Positions 1-11,411 of a stretch of 52,445 bases of DNA are shown here, one piece after another. The stretch comes from Pleurotus djamor (Eukaryota; Basidiomycota; Agaricomycetes; Agaricales; Pleurotaceae), in the NCBI GenBank assembly GCA_029747585.1, contig JAPEVF010000306.1, positions 1-52,445 on the forward strand. Reading direction: 5' to 3'. A model generated the notes under the pieces. That model did not search any database. It was not told the origin of the DNA and saw nothing but the letters and a program-made list of their open reading frames with translations. Positions within the stretch are counted from its first letter, which is position 1, and every line of letters starts with the position of its first letter. A program made the translations under genes and the position numbers.

Positions 1-1188
1 CAGCTTCACTGTCTTGGGATGTTGTACAAGAACAAATCCCTGCGGTCAACTTTGTTCACAAGTATGAAAATGTTTTTGCATTCAAGTAAGTCTGTTTTTC
101 TAAAACTTGACTTACCATTATCAGTTCATGAATAATTTTCATTTTTCTAGTCAATCTTTCCTGGCACAACTTGATGCGCAAGCCGCACGTTGCAATTATG
201 CCAACTACTTTGAACAGCATGTTACCTACCCTCCTAAAGGACTACTACCCCTCCCAGGACGCTCAACATCAGCTGACAGGGGCTGCGATGTCTGGGATAC
301 TATCTTTGATGCAGCTCTCCGCGTCAACCCTGCTTTTAACATTTACAGAATCTTTGACACTGTAAGCCAGACACATAATATTCCTTCCGCCAACATCTCT
401 AACACAACTCACTAGTTCCCCATATTGTGGGATGTTCTTGGTTTCCCGTACGTCGCACAACTGTTTTGGGCCGCTTGTACTCACCCTCTCTCTTTTCAGG
501 GGTTCATTTGAGGACATCCAGCTTGCCCCACTCTATTTCGACCGATTGGATGTCAAGAAGGCCATTCACGCACCTGTCAATGTGTCCTGGTCAGAGTGCT
601 CCAATGTCCGGGTTTTCCCCAGGGGTGATGCCAGCTTGCCTTCTGCATTGAGTGTTCTCCCTAGTGTCATTGAGAAGAACGAGAGGAGTGTCATCATCCA
701 TGGTCTGGCCGACTTTATTTTGATTGCTGAAGGGTTTGTTGCTTGTCTTCACTTTGAAATGCATGTCTTCTAATAAGAGCTCTCTACAGAACACGCATTG
801 TCATCCAGAAGTAAGTCTACCACCACATCTCCTAGAAATCAAGACTCACTACAGACTATCACTCTCAAGCATGACTTGTATGTGGCTTTGATAGATTGCA
901 CATACCAATGCTCACTTGTCTTTCTCAGGGAATGGGTTACAAGGTTTCCAAACCCCCATCCAAAATGACTCTTTCATTGTAGATGGAATGGGCTCAATGG
1001 GTACTTCCCACACAGAGCGTGGTCTGACATATTTAGAGGTTGCACTCAGTGGACATATGTATGTTTTCTCCCTGCCCATTGTAAAGCACAGACTAACATG
1101 AGTATCACCTTACAGGATCCCCCAATTTTCTCCCAAGGCTGCATTCCAGAGCATGCAGTACCTGATGGGCTTTAGGGCCACTCCATGA
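1..1188 (+). CDS. Serine carboxypeptidase (peptidase family S10), 3' part
   Basis: This is the C-terminal half of a secreted or vacuolar serine carboxypeptidase, which removes C-terminal residues from peptides. The gene runs in from the left edge, so its start and catalytic Ser are outside the window. Exons joined across short introns (86-150, 361-414, about 449-500, about 734-787, about 811-853, about 864-929, 1058-1114) read in one frame. Visible family marks are the block around DVWDTIFDAALRVNPAFNIY, the catalytic Asp in IIHGLADFILIAEGTRI, the conserved MTWNG, and the catalytic His in ALSGHMIPQFSPKAAF. Translation stops at TGA 1186-1188 after GFRATP. Residue spacing matches fungal S10 enzymes and no disablement is seen. 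Vacuolar CPY-type or secreted cpdS-type cannot be decided from this half. Confidence 0.9.
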
Positions 1189-1544
1189 ACTAACATACCT
1201 GTCTGGCTAGCTAGCTATCCCTTCCTTTGATTGAAATGTGTCAATGTCCCATGCACACAAGCTACCCATAACTAGTCAACTCAAATGTCTCAGAAATCTA
1301 TTGAATTGCAAATTGAAACACCTCCCTCCTGTTCACTCACCTCTAGATGTTTGTTAGAGTGTTTGTAGTCCTATCACCTAGTCAATAACAACACCAAATT
1401 GACTCCCATGGCTCCCCATTCAGCCAGCCAGAATTGTGACACTGGCACTATATCTGGTACCCACTCCAATGGACAGTCCATTGCTGCTTGGTCGTCTATA
1501 AAATCTGGCATGTGTGCCAATCTCTTGATTCATTACAAGAAATG

Positions 1545-3202
1545 AGTGGAATCCAAACATTTCTCTTCATTTCCAGGTGGAATCCAGCTGGACCCAGTCT
1601 TGGTAAAAGCAAAGTCAGTAGCTCCCTTCAGGAACTTCATCTATTTCCTTGGACCTCAGTGGATAATTTTCTGTAGATTTCTAGGGCACAGTCTCTCTTC
1701 TGGTCAATTCTCCACTGGATGTTTGACTGGAATGGTCCATTTTCTACCTATACCTGTCAGTAATCATTGAGATAGGTCAGGAGGTGGTTGAATGTGCTTG
1801 ATGTGCCTGTTTCAGATCATACATAGGCTTTGGTTATAGCTGACTGACTATGCCTTGAAAACAGTCACTTTCTTCCCCAATGGCAAAGATCACATGCAAC
1901 ACACAATCCTTGGATGCAATTAATCCTGGTAATAACAGACTTCAGAAAGCAATGTGAAAAATGACATTATGCAATTCTTCTCCAACCATAACAACAGTGG
2001 CTCTTCTTGTATTATTTGAAGGACAATGTCCATCATCCCTCACATGTATTCCCCAATCTTCATGCTATTTGTCAGGATTCAGGTGAGGCAAATGATGACA
2101 TGTGGCACTGACTTTATTTGAATATGATAATGGACAAGCCATTGCTGAAATATGTCTGATATGTGTGTTCCAGGTCTACAAGAGCATCATCATGTAGAAC
2201 AGTTAGTAATACCTAACCCTGGCTTGGCAAGCCACAGTCACAACAGGGCTATTATGCGTCTCTAATCCTGGACACATTCAATCATAGACACAGTTCTCGG
2301 GCCATCACAGTTGCCAGGCAGACAATTCAAGTGGTTGTGCAATGGCTACTCCTGTACGTTTCTCAACTTTGATTTCCTTGTAATGGATTCCCCACTCCAT
2401 TCTTCTGCCTTTAACCAGTTCCACGTCTCACAAAGCAGGAGCCTTGGTGCTGATTTCTTGAAAATATTCACCTTGGTTCGGAATGGTGACTTGTAACCCT
2501 TGGTTCAGATGTAGATAAATTTATTTAGTGGAATCCATGCCGCCCGGTTCAGTTGGTTCTATCTAGTGTTAGCCACCCCAGTGTCAGCTTGACTCTAGCT
2601 CAACACGAGGGGTCCTTTCTTTCTGGAATTTTATTTCTTGCATTTCAATGCACACTAGTGGCATTCAACTAGAAAACCAGCTGGAACCCACTGCAAAAGT
2701 TGCATCAGTGTGTTGAATTAATTCTAAAATCCAATGTGGTGGGTATCACATACCTTGAATGAGCAATATTACTAATCCAGATACTCAAAGGAAAATCATC
2801 ACTAGCAAGATTAAGCAGCTGTTTATATCAATAATTCAAACTACTTCAGTGGCAACCAGTGGAATCGACTGTAGCCAAGTTTGATCAACAAGAGCAAAGG
2901 TTGAAGTCAAGATCCTGTTCGTCTGGTAGATATATGCGTGGTTTCCTTTCTATCTCACATGACCATCATAGCTTCCAGTGGATTCCTGTGGACTTTCTAC
3001 CATATGTATCCATCATGGACTCTTCTTCTTCTAATTGAGTATCCGGTGGGTTTCCAGAGGAAACATCTTGGACCCACCTAATCAATTAGTCACTGAATTC
3101 CAGTGGGTAATGAAGTACAATAAAGTGGTTGTATGTATTGGCTTCTTTGTCAAGTCTCCATTGGAGATACACTGAGAATTTATCCACTGGAATCCACTGT
3201 GG
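1545..3202. repeat. Dispersed degenerate GTGGAATCCA / TCCACTGGAATCCA motifs
   Basis: Variants occur at 1545-1555 (AGTGGAATCCA), 1571-1592, 1711-1720 (TCCACTGGAT), 1726-1734, 2527-2537 (AGTGGAATCCA), 2677-2693 (CCAGCTGGAACCCACTG), 2847-2871, 2973-2992, 3041-3060, 3091-3107 (CACTGAATTCCAGTGGG) and 3183-3202 (TCCACTGGAATCCACTGTGG). Several are partly palindromic. Spacing is irregular, so this is not a tandem array. I did not notice comparable density elsewhere in the window. Confidence 0.5.
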
Positions 3203-3358
3203 TCCAAGCAATGGAATGGAGTTCCTGAAGGGAGGTTCAGCCGGACTTTTCATGGCTCACGAGATTGACAAAGAAGGTTGTTTTCCCCAATGTCTGATTG
3301 AGCACCTGTTTCTTTGTCATTCTCCACTCTGTTTGTCGCGCCTCCGTCTCTCCAGTTG

Positions 3359-3409
3359 AATTGGTTGAACTCAGACAGGGGTCAACATGAATTGGTTCTC
3401 AGACAGGGG
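3359..3409. repeat. Short imperfect tandem duplication
   Basis: The unit AATTGGTT..CTCAGACAGGGG occurs at 3359-3381 and again at 3390-3409, the second copy lacking three bases. It lies about 55 bases before the start codon at 3464, so it may fall in the 5' leader of that gene. Confidence 0.6.
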
Positions 3410-3463
3410 CTGACAAAAGNTGCCATAAAGACGCTGAAATCGCGGTGAAGGCCTCACTCGATC

Positions 3464-4662
3464 ATGTCGTCCGAATCTGAGCCTGTCTTTGACGATACTG
3501 CCAACAATACCGCCTCCCTAGGCAAGCGCCGCCGTCTCAACAATGACTTAGGTGTACACCAGTCACTGACTCATCTGGACCCGTCGGACCTTTGTTCGGT
3601 TCTCCGTACATTAGCTGAATCATTTTTCGATGCCGCCAAGGTCAGTCAAAGCCTAGAATCGCAAGCTCGCAAGACCTCCGTGACCTTCAAGCTTACCCAC
3701 ACCATCGTCTTACAATCTGCACTTTCGGACGAAAATAGGAGGCCATCGCTCGACCTCCTGTACGCCGAACTTCATGCCCTTTCAACCAAGGCCCGGTGTA
3801 CGGTGAGTCTTCATTTTTTCAACGATACAGCGGTGCATTTGACAGCTACCAATGTCTCACAGAGCAAGACTGCCCCTTTCTGGATTCGCCCAATCTTTCA
3901 ACGAATTGAGCCCCTCCTCCCACCTGGTCAAATCTTATTTATCTCCCCAGATGATGTCGGGGGGCCAGAAGGGGAGTTCACGGATTGGAGGCTGATTCTT
4001 GCGCCCCAAGCATCCATGAACCCCATGAACTTGAGTATGTATATATCTGTTCTCAATGTCCCTTTTCTCAATACATATGTTCAGATGGCCTCATCGTCGA
4101 ACCAGATGGCGAGGAAGCCAGTCAGGCAACTAATTTCTATTTCATGGATGCATCCCGGTACACCAAGGGAGGCAAAGTCAGTATAGACGACCCAGTCATC
4201 ACGAATTTGGCACTGCATAATATGCATCATTTGGCTGTCAAATGCGAGTGAGTCTGAATTGATTTGTGTTTGCTTTGTGTCTCCAGGAGTTAGGCTCACT
4301 TTTATCAGGAAATCAATTATTCGCGGCGTCATCACAGACGGCATAGAATATGTCTTCCTTATGTTGCCAATCCCCAAACCCCATACCGTCACCTGCAACT
4401 ATGCTTCCTCTGTTCCCTTCGGATTGCAATGGAATGAAAATTCCATTTTGCATAGACGGACCGTTGATATCATCTCTTCTGCTGTGGCTCAATGGGTACA
4501 TACGCTTACTCGTTCAAACTTCAGGCTTGGAAATTTGACATTTTCTCTTTGGCTTTTCAGGCAATGGACTCGAACAACCCTGAAATTGATGAGCAGTGGT
4601 TCAAACTTGAACCGTATCCTTGGTATGTCCAAAACTCAGTTACGTATCGTACGTATCAATAA
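3464..4662 (+). CDS. Hypothetical protein, copy 1 of an inverted paralogous pair
   Basis: I do not recognise the family. The ATG at 3464 opens a polar N-terminus with a basic, nuclear-signal-like GKRRRL at about residues 21-26, followed by a conserved stretch ending LSTKARCT. Introns lie at 3803-3862, about 4036-4083, about 4248-4306 and about 4495-4560. After them the protein continues through APFWIRPIFQRIE, FISPDDVGGPEG, GLIVEPDGEEASQATNFYF, HNMHHLAVKC, RGVITDG and SSAVAQW, stopping at TAA 4660-4662. Every one of these blocks and every intron position recurs in the minus-strand gene at 11412-12708. Frame and splice sites have been kept in both copies, so I infer that both still encode protein. 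No signal peptide or membrane segment is seen. An N lies just upstream (3420). Confidence 0.7.
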
Positions 4663-4794
4663 CAATTGCATTAGAGTAGGAATAAATGTGATTAGCATCA
4701 GGCCAGTGAAGGTCAATCAACCGTCGAGTAGGTATATGATGTTGTCAGTCATCATGTGTATAAATAGAAACAAACTATTAGTGGGCGTATCAAA

Positions 4795-6640
<1,846 letters not shown>

Positions 6641-7005
6641 ATTGCATGGCGAATAATCATAAATAATCAGCACGCTCGAGCAAATCCCTTCACATACGCA
6701 TACTTACCGTTCACCCCTCATCCAAGCAAAAAAAAACATCACAATATGCGTGATAACATGCGTGATGGTTTGCAAAGAAGTTGGAACGACCTCCACAAAA
6801 CCAGTAGCATTGGGGTCTGTGCCACTGACACCTTGTCTAGCTTTGTAATTGTCCTCGCACGACATCGGTCACCGGTGGACGGTGGACGGACATACGCAGA
6901 ACCAGTGAGCACTGAGATCAAAGGGCAACATCTCACAATGTCAACTTCACGTAACTTCACATGCAGTAAACGGGCACCCACACAACAAACAATACACGTC
7001 TTGGA
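6641..7005 (-). pseudogene. Fragment of the Ppo-type fatty-acid dioxygenase gene
   Basis: Bases 6650-6800 align with 20200-20310 of the intact dioxygenase gene, for example CAGCACGCTC, CTCATCCAAG and the ACAACCTCC-like stretch. Bases 6890-6985 align with about 20715-20795, for example GAACCAGTGAG and CAACTTCACGTG. The part in between is mostly lost or unrecognisable. Order and orientation relative to the CDH relic next to it are the same as in the intact pair, so both relics come from one duplicated block. Stops and length changes rule out coding ability. Confidence 0.75.
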
Positions 7006-7224
7006 TACTTTGCCATTCAAGTCGAACCGACATTATTCATATTTTATGTTTATGCTTTGTCCAAGTCCCGAGCTCGACCTTCAAGTTGGCAGCCTTGCGG
7101 GAAGGGATACCGGATAATGTGGACTGAACGTAACGTTGAACGTACGTTTGAACTATGAAAGGCTCCAAGTGTTCTTGTTTACATAAAATGGATTTCATGA
7201 CTTGGATATCCATTATAAAGAGGT

Positions 7225-8172
7225 TTACACAACAACCCTCGGCGTCCTCGGAACAGCCGGGAACGTCGCCGCCAACGAGGGCGTATACACAATCGGCGTA
7301 TTGGTAATGGGCGTATGCGTGATACTCGTACGCGGAAGCGGTGACGGGGGATGCACAGCCGAGGCACGGATTGCAGACACACCAAAGGCCTGACGGGGAT
7401 CGGTGAACGGATATTCTGCGGCTGTTGGGGTGTATGAATTGTAGGTGGTGTGGAAATGGAGTTTTGGATGGCTGATGGTCATTGCGGGGCGTTTCGACGA
7501 CGACGAGGAGGAAGAGGCGGTGGTGGAGGAAAGATGAGCCTGCACGGAAATCTCCTCTGCGTAATTCGGTATCATAACACACGCATCTGTTATACCCGTC
7601 AGAAACACCAAAAGGAAGGATGGGGAGGGAGGAACTCACAGGCAACGATCACCCAAACAAGGACGTACAACCCCACCATCAACCCAGACACCAACGCCGA
7701 ATTATCACAGGTCGTAGCAGGTGGGTTCGGCAACGCAGCCAAACACTCGACATGCGCGTCCGTATAGAAGAGGACGACGATGCTGAATACGCCCGAGACG
7801 AGTGCGAGGAAGAAGAGGGAGAGGAGGGTGACGCCGTAGAGGTAGATAAGGCGTTGTCGCTTGAGGATGGAGACGACGAATCTACGCGTTGTCTTGGTGT
7901 CAGCAATATATACGTGAGAGAGGGAGAAAGCGGTGCACGGACCCAACGATAGCGACGAGAGTGAGCGCGGTATAAGCCAAACCTTGCAGGTAAAACGCGG
8001 CCTCGACGGATCTATCAGGCGGGACACCGCGTCGAAGGGACTGGGTGATGGCAATGAGGAACCCAAACGCCGCCAAAGCGCCGCCTCCAAGGATACTCAG
8101 GACGGAGAGAACGAGGACACCATATCTGACCGGCAGACAGAATAGAAAGGTTCGGGAACGGATGAGGACCAT
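7225..8172 (-). CDS. Four-transmembrane hypothetical membrane protein
   Basis: The protein starts at the ATG at 8172 (MVLIRSRTFLFCLPVRYG). Two introns were inferred: one joins AIVG to FVVSILKRQRLIYLYG, the other lies at about 7572-7637. Four hydrophobic segments are visible: YGVLVLSVLSILGGGALAAF, GLAYTALTLVAIVG/FVV, YGVTLLSLFFLALVSGVFSI and SGLMVGLYVLVWVIVACVMI. The third and fourth are separated by a loop with two cysteines (HVEC..TTC). The C-terminus is a Ser/Thr/Pro-rich, probably cytoplasmic tail ending PRTPRVVV. The layout resembles the tetraspan/MARVEL-like proteins common in basidiomycetes, but I see no diagnostic tetraspanin CCG motif. It is transcribed divergently from YKT6, with start codons 240 bases apart. 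Confidence 0.75.
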
Positions 8173-8284
8173 AATAATAACTGTCGTTTGTCGTCGTCGT
8201 TGGCGTTGTCGAGAGCAATGAGTAACGGGTAAACCTGACCCGGAGAGGCGCAGCCTATGCAGAACACAACCATTGGAAGGGCAG

Positions 8285-8292
8285 TATATATA
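8285..8292. promoter_or_regulatory. TATATATA in the divergent promoter of the four-TM gene and YKT6
   Basis: A TATATATA box lies between the two divergent start codons (8172 minus, 8412 plus), about 115 bases from each. It could serve either gene. No experimental support is available. Confidence 0.35.
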
Positions 8293-8411
8293 CGCCTGGG
8301 CAATGTGTTTCACGACGACGAAGCAATGTGGTTGCAAGTGTTTCGGTTTCACTTCCCACCCTCTTTTCGTCAACCATTAGCCGCTCATGAGTTTGCCTCG
8401 CCTCCACCACA

Positions 8412-9119
8412 ATGGTCAAGATCTTTTCGCTCTCTGTCTTCCAAGCAAAGCCGTCGTCGCCGTGCACAGTCCTCGCAAATGCAACAGACCTCTCGTCCTT
8501 CTCCTTCTACCAGCGCGGCTCTGTCGGCGAGTTCATGGGTTTCCTGTCCAAGACCGTAGCAGAGCGCACGCCCCAGGGACAGAGACAGAGTGTCCAGGAA
8601 AACAACTATGTCGCACACGTCTACAATCGAGGAGGAGCAGAAGAGCTGGCAGCCGTGATCATAACCGACCAAGAATACCCCGTCCGCCCCGCATTCTCCC
8701 TCCTCACCAAACTCCTCGACGACTTTACCGCAAAAGTACCCACATCCGCATACGCCAACCCTTCCTTCCAGGAGATCAACTCGTACCTCCAGCGATATCA
8801 AGATCCAAGGCAAGCGGATACGATCATGCGGGTCCAGCAAGAGTTGGATGAGACAAAGATCGTCCTCGTCCGTCTCCTTCCCTTCCTTCCACTTACTCTA
8901 CTCATCCCTCCCGCAGCACAAGACGATCGAGTCCGTCCTGGAGCGTGGCGAGAAGCTGGATAATCTGGTCGAACGGTCAACAGCTCTGTCTGCGCAGAGC
9001 AAGATGTTTTACAAGACCGCAAAGAAGGTCAGTCGCCTTCACTCACAGCATACATGCCATCCGTATCTCACATTCCTCGCGCCTCCCAACAGCAAAACTC
9101 TTGTTGCGTCATCATGTAA
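8412..9119 (+). CDS. YKT6: R-SNARE Ykt6
   Basis: Ykt6 is a prenylated R-SNARE acting in ER-Golgi, endosomal, vacuolar and autophagosome fusion. Exons 8412-8861, 8917-9027 and 9093-9119 give 195 residues, the usual family length. The N-terminus [10 protein letters not shown] opens the longin domain. The SNARE helix (about residues 135-185) has the central-layer Arg in [12 protein letters not shown]. The tiny last exon encodes QNSCCVIM then TAA. It is joined in phase 0 after KTAKK and carries the palmitoylated Cys followed by the farnesylated Cys of the CAAX box. Ykt6 has no membrane anchor other than these lipids. The first intron begins GTCCTC, a weak donor. A second, modified copy of the last exon lies 450 bases downstream (9569-9595). 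Confidence 0.95.
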
Positions 9120-9568
9120 TCTCGTATAGTAGTCGGTCGTCGGTATCATCATCTCTCTTCCCTCTCTTTTACAATCCGGAATCTATACATGCTTTTTCTT
9201 CTCTCGCACCAATATGGATGCTTCCTATCCATCGCTCGTCGCCTTGTTGCCCGTCCGCGTCAACCCTCTCCATCCACATTCTCCCCCACTCTCAGCCGTG
9301 ACCATCATAATAGTGATGCACAGTCTTGTTCCTCTATCCCCGCGCCGCATCATTCATTCCCTTCCTGCCAACGCACCCATGATGGTCTCGGCCTCAGTTT
9401 CCCACTAACATTTCTGCCCAGACGTCGTGCCCACAAACTCGACGGGCCGCCTTGCACATCTGAACGTTCAGCAATGCCTGTGAAACAACGTTACGCGCCC
9501 TTTCCTCTCTTGTCTCGTCCCAATCCAATCTCATGACGTGATTAACTGATTCCTGTGTTTCCCAACAG

Positions 9569-9595
9569 CAAACCTCTTGGTGCGTCATCATGTAA
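9569..9595 (+). other. YKT6: Duplicated, possibly alternative terminal exon of YKT6
   Basis: Bases 9561-9595 repeat the end of the YKT6 gene: the acceptor CCCAACAG followed by codons for QTSWCVIM and TAA. The genuine last exon (9093-9119) reads QNSCCVIM after the same acceptor octamer. Joined from the donor at 9028 in phase 0, it would give a full-length Ykt6 in which Trp replaces the palmitoylated Cys while the CAAX Cys is kept. A branch-site-like ATTAACTGA lies at about 9541-9549. The alternative intron would be 541 bases, long for this genome. There is no upstream ATG in the same frame, because a TGA interrupts it at 9539, so it is not a separate small gene. Confidence 0.6.
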
Positions 9596-10149
9596 ACACG
9601 GACTTCCTCATACCTCCCTCCCTACTAGTACTATCTACTCTTAGATAAATCTCTGTCCATCACCTGCCGGAATCTTCGCTAGTCATCTTCATTGTTCCTC
9701 ACTCTCTTCTTTCGGAATTCATGCCTTTTATACTCTAGCATATCATATATGTCGTCGTCAAGATACACCTCGCTCCACCCCAGCTTCCTTTTCTCTCAAT
9801 ATAATTTTAAAAAACGCATATAATACTTATCATGAAGATCCCCTCCCTACAGATCCCCTCCCCACGTTGGAAACCAACCTGTCCATAGAGAATCTCCCTA
9901 TCCCTCCCTGACTTCTTCCCAGTCCGCTGCTTCTATTCACCAGTCTGCCGAGCCCGCGCCCGATTCAAGTGGCCCCAATTCCCCACGACGTCCCCGACTC
10001 CCCACGTTACCCTCTCGTCCAGATGGACGCGGTCAGCAGAACACTGAGATCTGGATGCTCAACTTGAAGCTTGATGCATGATGTCTTACTGTAGCATCAT
10101 AAATGAACATGAACATCAAGTTGTGCCCCAAACCGGCAGCCCTTCAAGC
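9596..10149. other. Intergenic, downstream of YKT6
   Basis: Pyrimidine-rich sequence with short, non-protein-like frames. It probably contains the 3' untranslated region(s) of YKT6. A TATAATTTTAAAAAACGCATATAATA stretch lies at about 9800-9825. I see no gene. Confidence 0.4.
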
Positions 10150-10600
10150 CTTTCAGAAAAAAAACTTGATGCAAATTTCGGTATCTTGCTTTCGTACCCT
10201 GGATATGGGGATCAACATGTTCTCATCTGGTGGCTCAATTCACGTTGCGACCAAGAGGACGATGCACCTCGGGTGACGCAGCTCATTGGACAGGTCACAG
10301 CCTGACAGGCCTGAGCAACGGGGAACTACCATTACTCCTTCCCCACTACCCGGTACCGAAAACCAGCAATCTCTTGGGCACCTTTAGTTGTGTTCAGCGT
10401 GGCCAGATCTTGAAACTGGCAGGCGAGGTCGCAGTTACTCGGACATCAACCGTGAACAGCTGCAGAGTTTGGTAGGGATCTACTGGAAGTAATGCACAAA
10501 GCCCGCCTGATAACCGCTGCCAAATTCAAGGACTCGGAGGTATGTAGATGAAGGTGTCCCTCTGAAGCACCGCGTTGCAGAGGTTTAACGTTTACATAAC
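10150..10600 (+). pseudogene. Broken copy of the YPGFGD-type hypothetical gene
   Basis: From about 10185 the sequence reads LSYPGYGDQHVLIWWLNSRC, followed by QEDDAP, matching the intact gene at 35754-36239. It then loses frame around 10300 after IGQVTA. Later parts are recognisable only at base level (GTTCAGCGTGGCCAGATCTTGAA, GTGAACAGCTGCAGAGTTTG, AAGCACCGCGTTGCAGAGG). The N-terminal 30 or so codons are missing. Sequence is closer to the broken copy at 13465 than to the intact gene. Confidence 0.75.
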
Positions 10601-10810
10601 GCGCAAGTCTTTATTGTCAGTGCCACCATTGATATCCAAGTACAAACTGAACTGATCAACTACTAGTAAAATAGTCTTGTACATGGACGACTTCGTAGCG
10701 AAGTCGTTCCAAATCATGATCCCTTGGAGCGTCGAATCCACCTGAAAGGCTGTATTTCAATGAACTCCTAGACAAAGTTTGAACGGAACGCCCTTCGTGC
10801 CAGTCCACCA
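10600..10810 (-). pseudogene. 3' end relic of an ICMT-like methyltransferase gene
   Basis: Bases 10620-10800 match 13880-14045 and, more weakly, 36300-36420. These are the junctions where a YPGFGD-type gene meets the 3' end of an ICMT-like gene. Shared words include TTGATATCCAAGTACAAAC, CTTCGTAGCGAAGTCGTT and CTTGGAGCG..AATCCACC, then the complement of the last ICMT codons around 10760-10790. The rest of the methyltransferase gene is absent, so this copy of the two-gene module was truncated. Confidence 0.7.
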
Positions 10811-11411
10811 CGCTCCTCTGGAGTTGGTACTATGCTGACCGAGACTTCTTCCGCCGCTTTGTCGCGCTCGTTGTTCAATACACAAACATACGTTCCGACA
10901 TCACTCGTTTTGTCGTCACACTCACTATTAACCTCATCCAAGACCTAAACAGTGCTTTGATCCACCCCTCTCCTTCAAGCCAACAAGTAAGAACTTAAGA
11001 CACGGTGGCGTATTTTCGACGATTACGAAGATGGAAAAATACTACGAATTATTCGCACCGCTTGTCGCTTGTTGGAATGTAGAGTAAGTGTGATCATTCC
11101 AAACCATCGCCGTGTCACACATCCTCTCAAGCCACGGCGGCGAACCCACAACGTACCCGAGCACTCAGTAGAGGCTAGCTGCACTGTGCATGCTCCCAAG
11201 AAGTCAAGTAGTCAGGACGCAGATAGGAGTCAGGTCAGAACTCTGGTATTGGGGCGCAGCTTCAACGCATCGAGGCGCGGAGATCTACTTCTGAATTCCA
11301 CGGCGGAAATCTTACAAGCAAGGTAATTTATAACAAATACTACTAGGAGGCTAGGACCTAGTCTAAGGTCTAAGCAGGCTGGCTATGTTTGGGTTGACTG
11401 TGATCCAATAG
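10810..11411. other. Intergenic, no recognisable gene
   Basis: A plus-strand open stretch at about 10804-10985 translates to protein-like sequence (LLWSWYYADRDFFRRFVALV) but has no start and no neighbouring exons that I can identify. It could be a gene fragment or chance. Nothing else is seen before the stop of the next gene. Confidence 0.3.

Larger units (their letters stand above)
1189..3463. other. Intergenic region with a dispersed short motif
   Basis: No open frame here is protein-like, and frames are short and interrupted. The stretch looks more AT-rich than the genes around it. It holds at least ten degenerate copies of a motif around AGTGGAATCCA and its complement, for example at 1545-1555, 1576-1586, 2527-2537, 2856-2871, 3091-3107 and 3183-3202. 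Just before the next gene there is a short imperfect tandem duplication (3359-3409). Confidence 0.6.

Noticed and set aside
7450..7767. Plus-strand open frames overlapping the four-TM gene
   Set aside because: They are GC-rich shadows of the minus-strand coding sequence, whose frame gives clear membrane segments.
9532..9595. Possible mating-pheromone precursor ending in the CAAX sequence CVIM
   Set aside because: The CVIM tail at 9569-9595 looks like a farnesylation signal, but the frame is interrupted by TGA at 9539 and has no start codon. It matches the YKT6 last exon, so a duplicated YKT6 exon explains it better.
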